Shown here in pieces: positions 1-7,381 of a stretch of DNA of 64,000 bases. The stretch comes from Microbacterium phyllosphaerae (GTDB lineage Bacteria > Actinomycetota > Actinomycetes > Actinomycetales > Microbacteriaceae): assembly GCF_017876435.1 (NCBI RefSeq), contig NZ_JAGIOA010000001.1, positions 434,001 through 498,000 on the forward strand, read 5' to 3'. Under the pieces are notes generated by a model. It searched no databases, was not told where the DNA came from, and was given only the letters and a program-made list of their open reading frames with translations. Both the position numbers and the translations under genes were made by a program. Each line of letters opens with the position of its first letter. The first letter of the stretch is position 1.

Positions 1-137
1 AACTCGCCCTCGAAGAGATCCACAGGCTCCCCCTCACCGGACTCACGCAGGCTGTCGCTCGCTGAGCTCGGACCACCTGCCGACCCCGGCGCCTCGGTGC
101 CAGGCCAGGTATTGGTGGTGAGATGCGGGGTGTTCAT
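1..137 (-). CDS. Partial hypothetical ORF running off the left edge
   Basis: An ATG at 137 on the minus strand opens a frame that stays open to base 1, so only the first 45 codons are visible. The predicted N-terminus begins MNTPHLTTNTWPG and is rich in Gly, Ser, Glu and Pro, ending near PVDLFEGE. No domain can be recognised from this piece, and no strong Shine-Dalgarno sequence precedes the ATG. The codons have the G/C-rich third positions of the neighbouring genes, which favours a real gene, but with so little sequence the call is uncertain. Confidence 0.4.
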   Translation of the reverse strand, partial: MNTPHLTTNTWPGTEAPGSAGGPSSASDSLRESGEGEPVDLFEGE

Positions 138-161
138 GAAATCGCCCAGCGCGCGAGGCGC

Positions 162-578
162 TCAGATCCCCGCCGGCACCCACGCGCCGATGACAAGGGA
201 CATCCCCAGCAACGTGACGAGCTCATTGGCGACGTTGAGCGCCACCATGCCCGGCGCCCGGTTCTCGAACAGATAATGAGTCATCATCCGCGAGGCGGTG
301 AACGCAGCCCACGCGACCGTTGCGACCCCGACCGAGACCGCCAGAAACGACCCACCGAACCCTTTCCAGACGATATAGGTCGTCGCCGCGAGCCCCGTCG
401 CCGTGACGGCTGCAAAGACCACCGTCAACGCGACGGCGGAGTGAGTATCGTCAGGATCCACTCCCGACACACTCATCCAGTAGCGCCCGAAGACGCGCGG
501 GGAATACCAGATCGCCCCAATCAGCATGGCGACAGCGACAGCAGCGGCCACCGCCCCCGCATTGATCACAATCTCCAC
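162..578 (-). CDS. DUF1761 family membrane protein
   Basis: This 138-residue protein has about four hydrophobic segments (roughly residues 5-25, 53-70, 75-100 and 112-135). The stretch IWYSPRVFGRYWM at about residues 23-35, right after the first membrane segment, is the hallmark of the DUF1761 family of small integral membrane proteins of unknown function. The GTG start at 578 is chosen because AGGAGG lies four bases upstream and longer frames have no membrane-protein character. It overlaps the 3' end of the HicB-like gene by 13 bases, so the two are probably co-transcribed. Family function is unknown. Confidence 0.75.
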   Translation of the reverse strand: MEIVINAGAVAAAVAVAMLIGAIWYSPRVFGRYWMSVSGVDPDDTHSAVALTVVFAAVTATGLAATTYIVWKGFGGSFLAVSVGVATVAWAAFTASRMMTHYLFENRAPGMVALNVANELVTLLGMSLVIGAWVPAGI

Positions 579-883
579 GTGTCCTCCTGATTCATCGTGA
601 CGGTGTGGCTCTGCACACCGCTGCGCGGCGATGCACCTGCGCGGCCGAGCGCGGGGGGTTGGGGTCGCCAGCGCGTGCGCGCGACTCCGTGCGGCGTTGC
701 ACGGAGGATGCGAATGTCGAGTCGAAATGAGTGAGGATCCACGTTCATCGTGGATGCGAGCAGCGCCCGCCCTACCCTGTCCACGTCCGACAGCGTCGAT
801 GCGCGCGTGCGCGCTTTCACGTCCGGGACATCGACGATCCACCATCCACGCTCGGTGAACGCGTCAACTTCATACAGGTGCAT
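566..883 (-). CDS. HicB-like orphan protein
   Basis: A 105-residue protein whose first 70 residues follow the HicB-like pattern: a short beta-strand start (MHLYEVDAFTERGWWIVDVP), a charged helix with DVDRVGRALLASTM, then DPHSFRLDIRIL. HicB proteins usually pair with the HicA RNase as antitoxins, but no HicA-like ORF is adjacent, and no HTH or ribbon-helix-helix tail is visible. The C-terminal 35 residues look unstructured. The ATG at 883 is preferred over upstream starts because homology-like sequence begins there. It is divergent from the double-SH3 gene, with a 17-bp palindrome between them. Orphan HicB-like proteins are common in actinobacteria and have no known partner. Confidence 0.6.
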   Translation of the reverse strand: MHLYEVDAFTERGWWIVDVPDVKARTRASTLSDVDRVGRALLASTMNVDPHSFRLDIRILRATPHGVARTRWRPQPPALGRAGASPRSGVQSHTVTMNQEDTWRL

Positions 884-891
884 ACTGCGAC

Positions 892-919
892 TCCCTGACA
901 AGCGGGGAGCGTCAGGGGG
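892..919. repeat. Short inverted repeat upstream of the HicB-like gene
   Basis: CCCTGAC at 892-898 and GTCAGGG at 913-919 are exact reverse complements with a 14-base loop, just upstream of the HicB-like ATG. A second small palindrome, GGGCGA-T-TCGCCC, follows at about 920-932. They could be part of the HicB-like mRNA leader or operator elements. Confidence 0.35.
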
Positions 920-988
920 GGGCGATTCGCCCACCACATTGCGGGAACGCTGCTCCCAGTAAGCGCCCCCAGACATAAGTGACATGCT

Positions 989-1005
989 ACCTATAAGTTA
1001 TAGGT
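989..1005. promoter_or_regulatory. Perfect 17-bp palindrome abutting a GTG start
   Basis: ACCTATAA-G-TTATAGGT is a perfect 8-1-8 palindrome that ends on the base before the GTG start of the SH3 gene and lies about 105 bases upstream of the divergent HicB-like gene. Its AT-rich centre in GC-rich DNA makes it a likely operator or promoter element. The bound protein is unknown; the GntR regulators at 1.8-3.2 kb are candidates by proximity only. Confidence 0.5.
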
Positions 1006-1356
1006 GTGGCCAAATTCATCGCGAACAGCATGCACATTCCCCCGCATCACCCATCGATCCGCCTCGATGTCGGTGACAGCGTCTACGTCGGAGACCATGA
1101 CCGCGTCTGGCCGAAGTATGTGTTTGTCCTTGCGGAGGGCGGCGTGGGCTGGGTGCCTCACGCTCATCTGAGCTCCGAGAGACCCACCGCCACGGTGCTC
1201 ATCCCTTTCGACACGCGAGAACTCGCGGTGCACGCGGGCGCGATGGTCGAGATGGACGAATGGAACGACCACCACGGGTGGGCCTGGTGCCGCGGGGGCG
1301 ACGGGAGCGAGGGCTGGGTGCCGCTGAGCTGCCTGGACCCTGCGTCACACCCCTGA
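1006..1356 (+). CDS. Tandem SH3-like domain protein
   Basis: The 116-residue product consists of two SH3-like modules of about 45 residues each: residues 14-56 (HPSIRLDVGDSVYVGD ... GGVGWVPHAHL) and 63-112 (VLIPFDTRELAVHAGAMVEM ... GSEGWVPLSCL). Both end in the GWVP motif of small variant-SH3 proteins. There is no signal peptide or membrane segment, so it is probably cytosolic and binds a peptide or partner protein; the partner is unknown. The GTG at 1006 has no clear Shine-Dalgarno sequence and directly follows a 17-bp palindrome, so translation may be leaderless. A strong hairpin terminator follows 9 bases after the stop. Confidence 0.75.
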   Translation: MAKFIANSMHIPPHHPSIRLDVGDSVYVGDHDRVWPKYVFVLAEGGVGWVPHAHLSSERPTATVLIPFDTRELAVHAGAMVEMDEWNDHHGWAWCRGGDGSEGWVPLSCLDPASHP

Positions 1357-1365
1357 GAAAGCCAT

Positions 1366-1394
1366 GAGGGCCTCGCCGACTCGGCGAGGCCCTC
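1366..1394. terminator. Intrinsic terminator-like hairpin
   Basis: GAGGGCCTCGCCGA and TCGGCGAGGCCCTC form a perfect 14-bp stem around a single central C, 9 bases after the SH3-gene stop codon. The only T-rich element is a short TTGG, as is usual in high-GC actinobacteria. Confidence 0.8.
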
Positions 1395-1837
1395 TTGGCT
1401 ACTGCCACACGGCCAGCAGGTCCCCGCTTAGGAGATCTTGACCCACAGCGAGGGAGCGTAGATCCAGTTCGGGTCACCGTAGCCCCGGTCGGACAGCACC
1501 GCCTTGACTCTCCTGGGCACCGGCGCCGTCGCACAGCTCACAGAGACGAGCGTGGAGGTGATGTCGATGCGGACGCTCAAGCAGGCGCGCGGAGGGTGTT
1601 GCCAGCTCAATCCTTCGCACTATTGTCGGAACGTGTCGCGAGCGTAGAGTCACAGACATCTATGTGGAGACCGGCGTCGAGGAGTGCTTCACCCCCGCAC
1701 GCTCTCTGTGCACGAAACTGGGCTTTGAGGTGCGGGGACCTTTCGGCGACTACCAGGACCACTCACCACGGTGCTCTTCAGACTCTACGTCTCCTGACCG
1801 CGAGCTCGCTCAGCGAACCCTCCTCGAGCCGACAGAC
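1395..1837. other. Intergenic stretch without a convincing gene
   Basis: About 440 bases with no persuasive coding region. A minus-strand frame ending at 1428 encodes about 45 residues finishing NWIYAPSLWVKIS, which looks protein-like but has no start with a ribosome-binding site and no recognisable family, so it may be the tail of a decayed gene. The rest shows no hairpins or repeats of note. Confidence 0.4.
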
Positions 1838-2515
1838 TCAGGCGAGCAGATCGTTGGGGCGCACTTTTTCCAAGAACGTGCGCCGAGAGACCTCGCCCAT
1901 GTCGCGGACAGCTTCCGCGGCTGCCGTCGCGTCACCGCGTTGCGCGGCGCGGTGGACCCGTTCGACGAAACCCCTGATCTCAGACATCGAGATCAGACCT
2001 TCTCGAGGGGTCATGGACCGTTCGAGGTGCGGGGTGAGCCGAGTCATGCTGCGTTGCAGCACATCATTGCCCGAGGCTGTAGCGAAGCGGTAGAAGTACT
2101 CGTAGAGAACGTCGCTGAACGTCCCTACGTCGCCTACGTCTATCGCGATGGAAAGTTCCTCGAAGATCGCATCCAGGTCCGCCAGGTCCGTTTCCGTGAG
2201 ATCCGGCACGGCGACTGTCACGGCGAGTTCGTAGTAGACGAGCATCAGGTTTATGGTCTTGCTCACTCGCCCGAGATCCACAGGGGCCACCCGTGTGTAC
2301 CGGTTTGGGACCATCTCCACGAAGCCGATATCGCGCAGCTGCTGCAGGGCCTCGCGCAGCGGCGCGCGCGACACCTCGAATCGGGTGATGAGATCCTCGT
2401 CCTTGAGATGCTCTCCGGGCGCCAGAGAGCCGTCCACAATCGCGTCGAACAGGCGCTGGTACACCTGGTCGCGCAGCAGTGTTCGTTCCGAGGTCGCCCG
2501 CGATGCACGAATCAA
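1838..2515 (-). CDS. GntR family regulator, second of a coupled pair
   Basis: A 225-residue regulator. Residues about 12-75 form the GntR winged helix: LRDQVYQRLFDAIVDGSLAPGEHL, then VSRAPLREALQQLRDIGFVEM, the typical recognition-helix and wing. The C-terminal 140 residues are helical, as in the FCD ligand-binding domain of the FadR/VanR subfamily. The start is a TTG at 2515 that overlaps the TGA of the upstream GntR gene (TTGA), with GAGGAGG seven bases ahead, so the two genes are translationally coupled. No metabolic target gene lies beside the pair. Effector and regulon cannot be told from the sequence. Confidence 0.85.
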   Translation of the reverse strand: MIRASRATSERTLLRDQVYQRLFDAIVDGSLAPGEHLKDEDLITRFEVSRAPLREALQQLRDIGFVEMVPNRYTRVAPVDLGRVSKTINLMLVYYELAVTVAVPDLTETDLADLDAIFEELSIAIDVGDVGTFSDVLYEYFYRFATASGNDVLQRSMTRLTPHLERSMTPREGLISMSEIRGFVERVHRAAQRGDATAAAEAVRDMGEVSRRTFLEKVRPNDLLA

Positions 2516-3234
2516 GAGCGCTCCTCCTCGAACTGGTGAGTCATAGACGCCTCCAGTGCAGTCGAACTGGCATTCGTCATCGCATCACGCAGACCCTCGA
2601 AGTAGTCGGACATAGCCTGAGCGGCACCATCACTGTCGCCGGCGTTGGCCCTGTCAATGAGCTGGCGCAGCACGGCCCGCAGCGCACTCACCTCGTCGGC
2701 GAGCTCGCTTGAGAGGGCCCGATACGTGCGGATCACCACGGGCAGCAGTTCATCGCGCGCTGCGGTCATCACATCATTGCCGAAACGATGGAAGAACACG
2801 TCGAACAAGTCGGCGGCTGCCTCCTCCGCGACGACCGGGTCCGCGTCGTCCCGGAACGCGGACACTCGAAACGTGCTCAGGGCGTGACGATCCCCCTCAT
2901 CGAGCAACGGCACGGCACCGCGGACGACGGCAGCGAACAGCGCCTGCAGCACCGTGAGCGAGCGGTCACATTCCCGCACGTCCAGCGGGGCGACAACAGA
3001 GCCGCTCTGCGGCCGGACGATGACCAGACCGTCCGCTGCCAGTCGCGACAGAGCGTCACGCGCCGGGAACCGTGACCCGCCGAACTGCTCAACGATCTCA
3101 TCCACACGCAGCTTCTCGCCGGGAACCAACTGCCCGGAGATGATGGCATTGCGGAGTTCGCGGTAGATGTGGTCGCGCAGAAAACGCCGCGGCATCACCG
3201 CTGGCTGTGAGTTCTCAAATGGCATGTGGATCAC
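2512..3234 (-). CDS. GntR family regulator, first of a coupled pair
   Basis: A 240-residue GntR-type regulator. The winged helix spans about residues 15-80 (LRDHIYRELRNAIISGQLVPGEKL, then FPARDALSRLAADGLVIVRPQSG); the rest is a helical FCD-like effector domain. The GTG at 3234 is chosen because GAGGAAAGG lies just upstream; an ATG nine bases later is possible. It overlaps the next GntR gene by 4 bases, and the two proteins share layout but are diverged, so they may act as partners or heterodimer. The AT-rich region upstream (3240-3270) probably holds the promoter and operator. Confidence 0.85.
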   Translation of the reverse strand: MIHMPFENSQPAVMPRRFLRDHIYRELRNAIISGQLVPGEKLRVDEIVEQFGGSRFPARDALSRLAADGLVIVRPQSGSVVAPLDVRECDRSLTVLQALFAAVVRGAVPLLDEGDRHALSTFRVSAFRDDADPVVAEEAAADLFDVFFHRFGNDVMTAARDELLPVVIRTYRALSSELADEVSALRAVLRQLIDRANAGDSDGAAQAMSDYFEGLRDAMTNASSTALEASMTHQFEEERS

Positions 3235-3442
3235 AGGGCCTTTCCTCGGTAATATGCTACATACTTCATGCGCTCTGATCCACCGATCCCGCATGTTGGT
3301 CGAGTGCGGAGCGCAATGCCGCCCCACTGGCGCCTGATACGTTCAACCCACGGCGGGCGCGAGTCGCGCTGAGCCTGCCGCATGCGACGAGAGCGATAGA
3401 CCATGGCAGCGATTCCGGTGACCTTCGCCGCTCGCGGAATAT

Positions 3443-3706
3443 TTGCCGACACTCTCCATCGCCGCGAAGTCGCCCCTCAACGAGATGACGAAACTCAACG
3501 TCGAGACGAACGACGTACAGGGCGAGCGCCCTATCACCGACGAGCACGTGCAAAACGGCAAGAGCCTACGGAACATGCTGGGTGAACGCGGAATCCAGCC
3601 GAAGAACCTCCCCGCCGCGGAAGACATCTCGACGGTCGAGCGCCGGCTAGCGAAGGAAGAGAAGCAGATCGCGGCCAGCGGCCTCGGCGAGATCTCCGGA
3701 TCCTGA
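3443..3706 (+). pseudogene. C-terminal fragment of a DinD-like DNA-damage-inducible protein
   Basis: The frame encodes LPTLSIAAKSPLNEMTKLN, then NDVQGERPITDEHV, LRNMLGERGIQPKNLPAAED and VERRLAKEEKQI. This matches the conserved tail of DinD-type proteins (ITxEHVxNNxxVRxMLxxRGIxPExLP, then ExRR). DinD proteins are normally about 280 residues with an N-terminal Bro-N-like domain; here an in-frame TGA lies about 8 codons before the TTG shown and nothing upstream encodes the N-terminus. It is therefore a remnant of about 80 codons that is probably not translated. It marks an earlier insertion and deletion in this region. Assignment to DinD is from memory of the motif. Confidence 0.6.
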
Positions 3707-4090
3707 CTGAGCGGCCCGCGCCCGAGCCCAACGGCCCGGTCGGTCCCGACGGCCCCACACCAGGAGCCTCACCCTTGTGCAACCCGCGCGCGTGCCGCAG
3801 CACCGCACCCCGTGGAGCGCGTGCTCTCGGCGGTCCGCCGCAGCGCTCACCCTACGCACCCCGCCGTTCTCTGTTGAGTTGCCGTGCCCTCGCCTCCTAC
3901 TCTGCGGCACATTACGCACCGCCTCGCCAGGATCCTTGAGGTTTGGTAGGTTCCACCACCTGCCAAGGTGATGACTACCTTTGTAGAGATGCGTGACTCG
4001 AACACGGCATGCGTCACGCGGATGTTGCATCTCACACCACTCTCAGGCGCTTCCCAAATGACGCGGGGATATGGTCCGCTCTAGAATCAG
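3707..4090. other. Non-coding stretch of lower GC with an imperfect palindrome
   Basis: No credible gene is seen in these 384 bases. TTGGTAGG at 3943-3950 and CCTGCCAA at 3959-3966 form an 8-bp inverted repeat with one G:T wobble around an 8-base loop, which could be an operator or a small hairpin. On the minus strand at 4006-3990 a tRNA T-arm-like string (CCGTGTTCGAGTCACG) occurs, but no complete cloverleaf surrounds it. GC content falls towards 4090, in keeping with an island boundary. Confidence 0.4.
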
Positions 4091-4951
4091 ATGATGCCCT
4101 CTCTTCATTCTGTGAGTCGCCCGTCTGGCCGGTCGTTGACTGGCCTCATCCATGGTCCGGAGGATGGGACACCGATCTTGTTCATTGCCGGGGCCGGAAG
4201 CGGTAAGTCGATGATCTTTGGTGACGACCTTCTCGATACCCGCGGGATTCGGCTAATCACAATGGATCGTCCGGGCATGGGCAGTTCCGATCCTGACCCG
4301 GCACGCACTCCGGCATCAACGGCAGCGGATTATCGCGCCTTCGTCGCTGCGGTCCTTGGCGTTGCCACCCCGACGGTTCCCATCATCGCGAACTCGCAGG
4401 GCGCGTTGTTCGGCTTGGCAGCGGCCGCTCAAGGCTGGGCGCAGACCCTTGTTCTCGCCTCACCCGCAGACGAAGTCGCGCATCCATCCGTGCGCGCGCT
4501 ACTCCCCGAGGCCGCACGCGCTCTGCCCGATCTCGTACAGAGCGCACCGGACGTCGCGCGGGATCTGTTGGGCTCTTTCACTCCGGATGCCATGCGGACC
4601 ATGGTCCTGGACGGTTCCGATGTGGAGGACCGCGCCGTCTACACCGCACGCGATTTCGACGCTCTCTATCGAGCCGCTCTCGCGGAGGGCTTTGCAGGAC
4701 ACGGCGGCTACGTCGCCGATACCATGATGGCGACCGCACCCTGGCCAGTTGATCTAGATGAGATCACGGTTCCTGTCACCGTACTTTTCGGTGCCCGTGA
4801 TCGGGTGCATTCACCCGATCACGGCCTGCTGCTCGCCGCGCGAATCCCGCACGCTCGTCGAACGGTGCTTAGCGAGGCTGGCGGCGCGCTCCTGTGGACG
4901 CACCCGGACCTAGTAATCGATGCAGCGCTCCAACAGCCCGACACGCTTTAG
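4091..4951 (+). CDS. Alpha/beta hydrolase
   Basis: A 286-residue alpha/beta-hydrolase-fold protein. The oxyanion strand-loop FIAGAGSG is near residue 32, the strand DRPGMGSSDP near 59, the nucleophile elbow IANSQGALFG near 100 (serine in A-N-S-Q-G, slightly atypical), an acid-carrying GARDRVHSPDHG near 236 and a candidate catalytic histidine in WTHPDL near 273. No signal peptide is seen. The substrate cannot be predicted. The gene stands alone between non-coding stretches, and its early part is lower in GC than the core genome, suggesting acquisition with the island. Start: the ATG-ATG pair at 4091; there is no strong ribosome-binding site. Confidence 0.75.
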   Translation: MMPSLHSVSRPSGRSLTGLIHGPEDGTPILFIAGAGSGKSMIFGDDLLDTRGIRLITMDRPGMGSSDPDPARTPASTAADYRAFVAAVLGVATPTVPIIANSQGALFGLAAAAQGWAQTLVLASPADEVAHPSVRALLPEAARALPDLVQSAPDVARDLLGSFTPDAMRTMVLDGSDVEDRAVYTARDFDALYRAALAEGFAGHGGYVADTMMATAPWPVDLDEITVPVTVLFGARDRVHSPDHGLLLAARIPHARRTVLSEAGGALLWTHPDLVIDAALQQPDTL

Positions 4952-5159
4952 CAACGCGACTCAGGACGTGTTGCTAAAGGAGTCCTAAGACCTCGTCGCG
5001 GGGTCTGATGGCTCGGCACGGCGGGGTCACAGGGAGCACCGTCGCGGTCTACTCGGCGAGGTTGGCGTGAGCGCTGACGTACTGCCAGCACTCGAGCTTC
5101 TGACGTCGGCGGAGTTGATGCGCGGCGACGCCGGGCGAGACATGGACTTCGCGGGCGAT
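4952..5159. other. Degraded sequence after the hydrolase gene
   Basis: About 200 bases between the hydrolase stop and the metallo-hydrolase remnant hold no supported gene. They may contain the eroded 3' part of the remnant, since translation in several minus-strand frames is low-complexity and interrupted. No clear hairpin was found. Confidence 0.35.
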
Positions 5160-5514
5160 TCAGGCGATATCCCCAGGTCGGGGCTCCGGCTCCCAGGGAT
5201 CGATCCCGGGTGCCCCGAACCCGGTTGCCGGTTGCCGTTGCGCGTGCGTCGGGTGTGGGGGCTGAGGTGCCGAAGGTTCGATCCACTGGTCGGGGTAGGC
5301 CCTGATGCCTGCCCAGTGATCGGCGTCGAAGTGCGAGATCAGGACTGTTTGGAAGCCACGAGACGAGTGCCGCAAGGCTTCGGACAGGATACTCGCATTG
5401 GGAACGCCGCGACCGCTCGACGTCGCACCGCAATCGACGACGAAGTGTTCCACCTGCCTTGGCAACGTAGACGCTGCATGCTCCATCGCCGACGTTCAAA
5501 ACGCGCAGGTACAT
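5160..5514 (-). pseudogene. Frameshifted N-terminal remnant of a metallo-beta-lactamase-fold protein
   Basis: Read from an ATG at 5514 (AAGGGA upstream) one frame gives MYLRVLNVGDGACSV. The homologous continuation, VEHFVVDCGATSS and then TVLISHFDADHWAGI, is in a different frame. HFDADH matches the HxxxDH metal site of the ComEC/Rec2-like and related metallo-hydrolases, and NVGDGACSV plus VVDCG are the usual first two strands. A one-base indel near 5485 therefore separates them. After the motif the second frame ends at 5160 in low-complexity sequence, and the expected rest of the fold is missing. The gene is broken in two ways unless the indel is a sequencing error. Confidence 0.65.
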
Positions 5515-5608
5515 AGATTGATGTCCCTTCATGAGCAGACCTTGACGACTCGCCCGCGCCTCAGAGCGAGGTTCGCGCTGGACTGTGCCTCCGGTTCATC
5601 TCGAACAC

Positions 5609-6223
5609 CTAGCCAAGGAGCGAAAGCAGAGCGGGGACCTGGGCAGCTAGGATGCTCCCGAGTGCGCCGGACGTGGCCGCGCTCAGAAAGCTCTGGATGC
5701 CTTCGATGGCCGCCTTCACCTTCGACGGCTGCTGTTCGGCGATGCCTTGACGTGCGTCCTCCACGTGCAGTTCGATGTCTGCCCGCAGGTCCTCTGACAG
5801 CGTCGGCGCGGCCTGTGCGACCGCGTCGAGAAACGCCCGCGCCTCGTCCGTCCACGGGGCGCTCACCGTCATGTTCTGGGTGACGTTGTTGCCGAAGTTG
5901 ACGTTCGCGTTCGTCCCAACATAATTGTGGATGGAGGGAGCACTGGGTGCTTCATCATGAACGGAATGCTTCAACTCGATGGTGCGCCTGCCCTTATCCG
6001 TCAACGCGGGTCGCAGGGTCGCGTCGCACTTGTCGGTTTCCGGGCCTGTGATGAAACCGGCGTCTCGGAGCCGCGACCCCGCTTTGAGGAGCTCCCTATC
6101 CGTATACGGGAGCCCGTAGAACGACGGCGAGGTTGCGAGATATTCATCGAGAGTCGGAGAGCGGTCCTCATGCTCGATCTCCTCGTACAACCACTGGAGG
6201 TACTCGTCCTGCAGCTGCCGCAC
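5609..6223 (-). CDS. Unclassified soluble protein with winged-helix-like N-terminus
   Basis: No family is recognised. From the proposed GTG at 6223 the product is 204 residues. Residues 1-90 look like a winged helix: RQLQDEYLQWLYEEI, LPYTDRELLKAGSRLRDAGF, then a beta-hairpin with LTDKGRRTIELK. A short Asn/Gly-rich linker, HNYVGTNANVNFGNNVTQN (about 103-121), follows. The last 80 residues are amphipathic helices ending GALGSILAAQVPALLSLLG, which could touch a membrane. The frame is open to a GTG at 6343, but that would leave only 19 bases to the divergent gene; neither start has a strong ribosome-binding site. Its divergence from a membrane protein of island type suggests a small accessory module. 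Confidence 0.55.
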   Translation of the reverse strand: MRQLQDEYLQWLYEEIEHEDRSPTLDEYLATSPSFYGLPYTDRELLKAGSRLRDAGFITGPETDKCDATLRPALTDKGRRTIELKHSVHDEAPSAPSIHNYVGTNANVNFGNNVTQNMTVSAPWTDEARAFLDAVAQAAPTLSEDLRADIELHVEDARQGIAEQQPSKVKAAIEGIQSFLSAATSGALGSILAAQVPALLSLLG

Positions 6224-6346
6224 GCGTCGTAGAGCGGTGCGAGTCGTTTGCTGGTACCCAAGCCGGCGAATCCTTCCTCCGGCCGAACATGCTCGAGAGT
6301 GCAACCGGGCACCGACATCTCCCGCGGTCTGCGATGTCGGCACTCA

Positions 6347-6359
6347 CCTGTACAACAGG
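6347..6359. promoter_or_regulatory. 13-bp palindrome between divergent unknown genes
   Basis: CCTGT-ACA-ACAGG is a perfect 5-3-5 inverted repeat ending three bases before the ATG of the membrane-protein gene and overlapping its AGGGG ribosome-binding site. It could be an operator for the divergent pair; the neighbouring HTH protein at 7.1-7.4 kb is a candidate binder by location only. Confidence 0.35.
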
Positions 6360-6362
6360 GGT

Positions 6363-7124
6363 ATGACCGAAGCAGTCTTCTGGGCCGCCGTACAGGGCAT
6401 CGGCACCGTAATCGCAGCCCTCGCAGCCATCGTCGCGCTCCTCATCGCCGGCAGCCAACTCCGCCAGCTCATCGCATCGAATCGGCTTCTCGCCGCGTCA
6501 AACGACACGATGGCCGAGTCGAACATCGCGCTCACGCGCCCGTACGTGGTCGTGGATTACGAGTTTCGCTCTTCGGTCGGAAGGAACGGAGGGACGACTG
6601 GCACCTCGGTCCTCGTCGTGATCCGCAACGACGGCCGCACGCCGGCGCACAACATCACTATGACCGCCGACCGCCCGTTCAGCCCCACGTCGGAGCCTGA
6701 TAACGAAGCCTGGCGAAAGAGCCTGGCAGACCTGAATCGAATGACGGACGGCACTTCTGTTCTTCGTTCCCTCACGTCCAGTCGCCCACTGAAGTACTAC
6801 CTCGACGACGAGAGCATCTTCGGCGTCTCAGACGAGCCGGCACCAGCATGGACGGTCGAGGTCGCCTACACAGACTCAGAAGGGCGTGTGTTCCAGGAGG
6901 CTTTTCCCCTCGATGTCGAACCGTGGCGACGCTCCCTCGCGGTGGCGGACCCATTGCTCCGCATCGGAAAGTACATTGATGCGGTGGCCCACGAGGTCCG
7001 CGATGTCAAGCAGACAATCCGCGGCAAGCAGACTACCGTCAACGTCGAACCACGAATCTCAGTTAGTCGGGCCACCGGTCTACGGGACCGACGCCGCGTC
7101 GAACGGCTCACTCAGCGGGTGTAA
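6363..7124 (+). CDS. Membrane-anchored hypothetical protein
   Basis: A 253-residue protein with one N-terminal membrane helix (about residues 6-30, AVQGIGTVIAALAAIVALLIAG), a short helical neck and a soluble domain from about residue 60: RPYVVVDYEF, then SVLVVIRNDGRTPAHNITM. This N-terminal-helix plus beta-rich layout recurs in uncharacterised proteins of mobile islands, but I cannot name a domain. The soluble part ends in a basic tail. The ATG at 6363 has AGGGG close upstream. It is divergent from the unclassified 5609-6223 gene and overlaps the convergent HTH gene by 13 bases. Function unknown. Confidence 0.65.
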   Translation: MTEAVFWAAVQGIGTVIAALAAIVALLIAGSQLRQLIASNRLLAASNDTMAESNIALTRPYVVVDYEFRSSVGRNGGTTGTSVLVVIRNDGRTPAHNITMTADRPFSPTSEPDNEAWRKSLADLNRMTDGTSVLRSLTSSRPLKYYLDDESIFGVSDEPAPAWTVEVAYTDSEGRVFQEAFPLDVEPWRRSLAVADPLLRIGKYIDAVAHEVRDVKQTIRGKQTTVNVEPRISVSRATGLRDRRRVERLTQRV

Positions 7125-7381
7125 AGCTCCGTGCCAAGCGCCGACTCCAGAGTCCAGATCGTATGGAAGTCAGCCCACGACTGACCCGACAGGATCTTGC
7201 GGATCGTGCCCTCGTTGAGGCCAGCATCTCGGGCGACCGAACGGACCGACCGCTCCCCGATAGCTTCACGAAGCCTGAGCGCAAACCGGCGGGCAGCTTC
7301 ACCCGCAGGGTCCGCTGAAGGTCCATCCGGCCACTTCGAAGAATGCATGGCTGGTGTCGCGCGAGGTCCCTTACGTTCCAT
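7112..7381 (-). CDS. Small HTH protein (XRE/Cro-like)
   Basis: An 89-residue protein whose C-terminal 60 residues carry a helix-turn-helix: FALRLREAIGERSVRSVARDAG, then LNEGTIRKILSGQSW, a typical XRE turn and recognition helix. The ATG at 7381 follows GGGAGG at a spacing of seven bases, so it is preferred to a start 24 codons earlier. It has no dimerisation or effector domain beyond the HTH. The gene sits at the edge of the accessory region and converges on the membrane-protein gene, with which it may form a small island operon or regulatory loop. Confidence 0.65.
   Translation of the reverse strand: MERKGPRATPAMHSSKWPDGPSADPAGEAARRFALRLREAIGERSVRSVARDAGLNEGTIRKILSGQSWADFHTIWTLESALGTELYTR

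Noticed and set aside
566..883. A HicAB toxin-antitoxin module
   Set aside because: Only a HicB-like ORF is present; no HicA-sized ORF with its conserved histidine is on either side.
1428..1610. Minus-strand 60-codon frame ending NWIYAPSLWVKIS
   Set aside because: The composition looks protein-like at the end, but there is no ribosome-binding site, known family or supporting neighbour; it is noted only as a possible gene tail.
3990..4006. A tRNA T-arm-like string on the minus strand, near a palindrome
   Set aside because: The TTCGAGT loop and a 4-of-5 stem occur, but no acceptor, D or anticodon arms can be folded around it, so it is not called a tRNA or attachment site.
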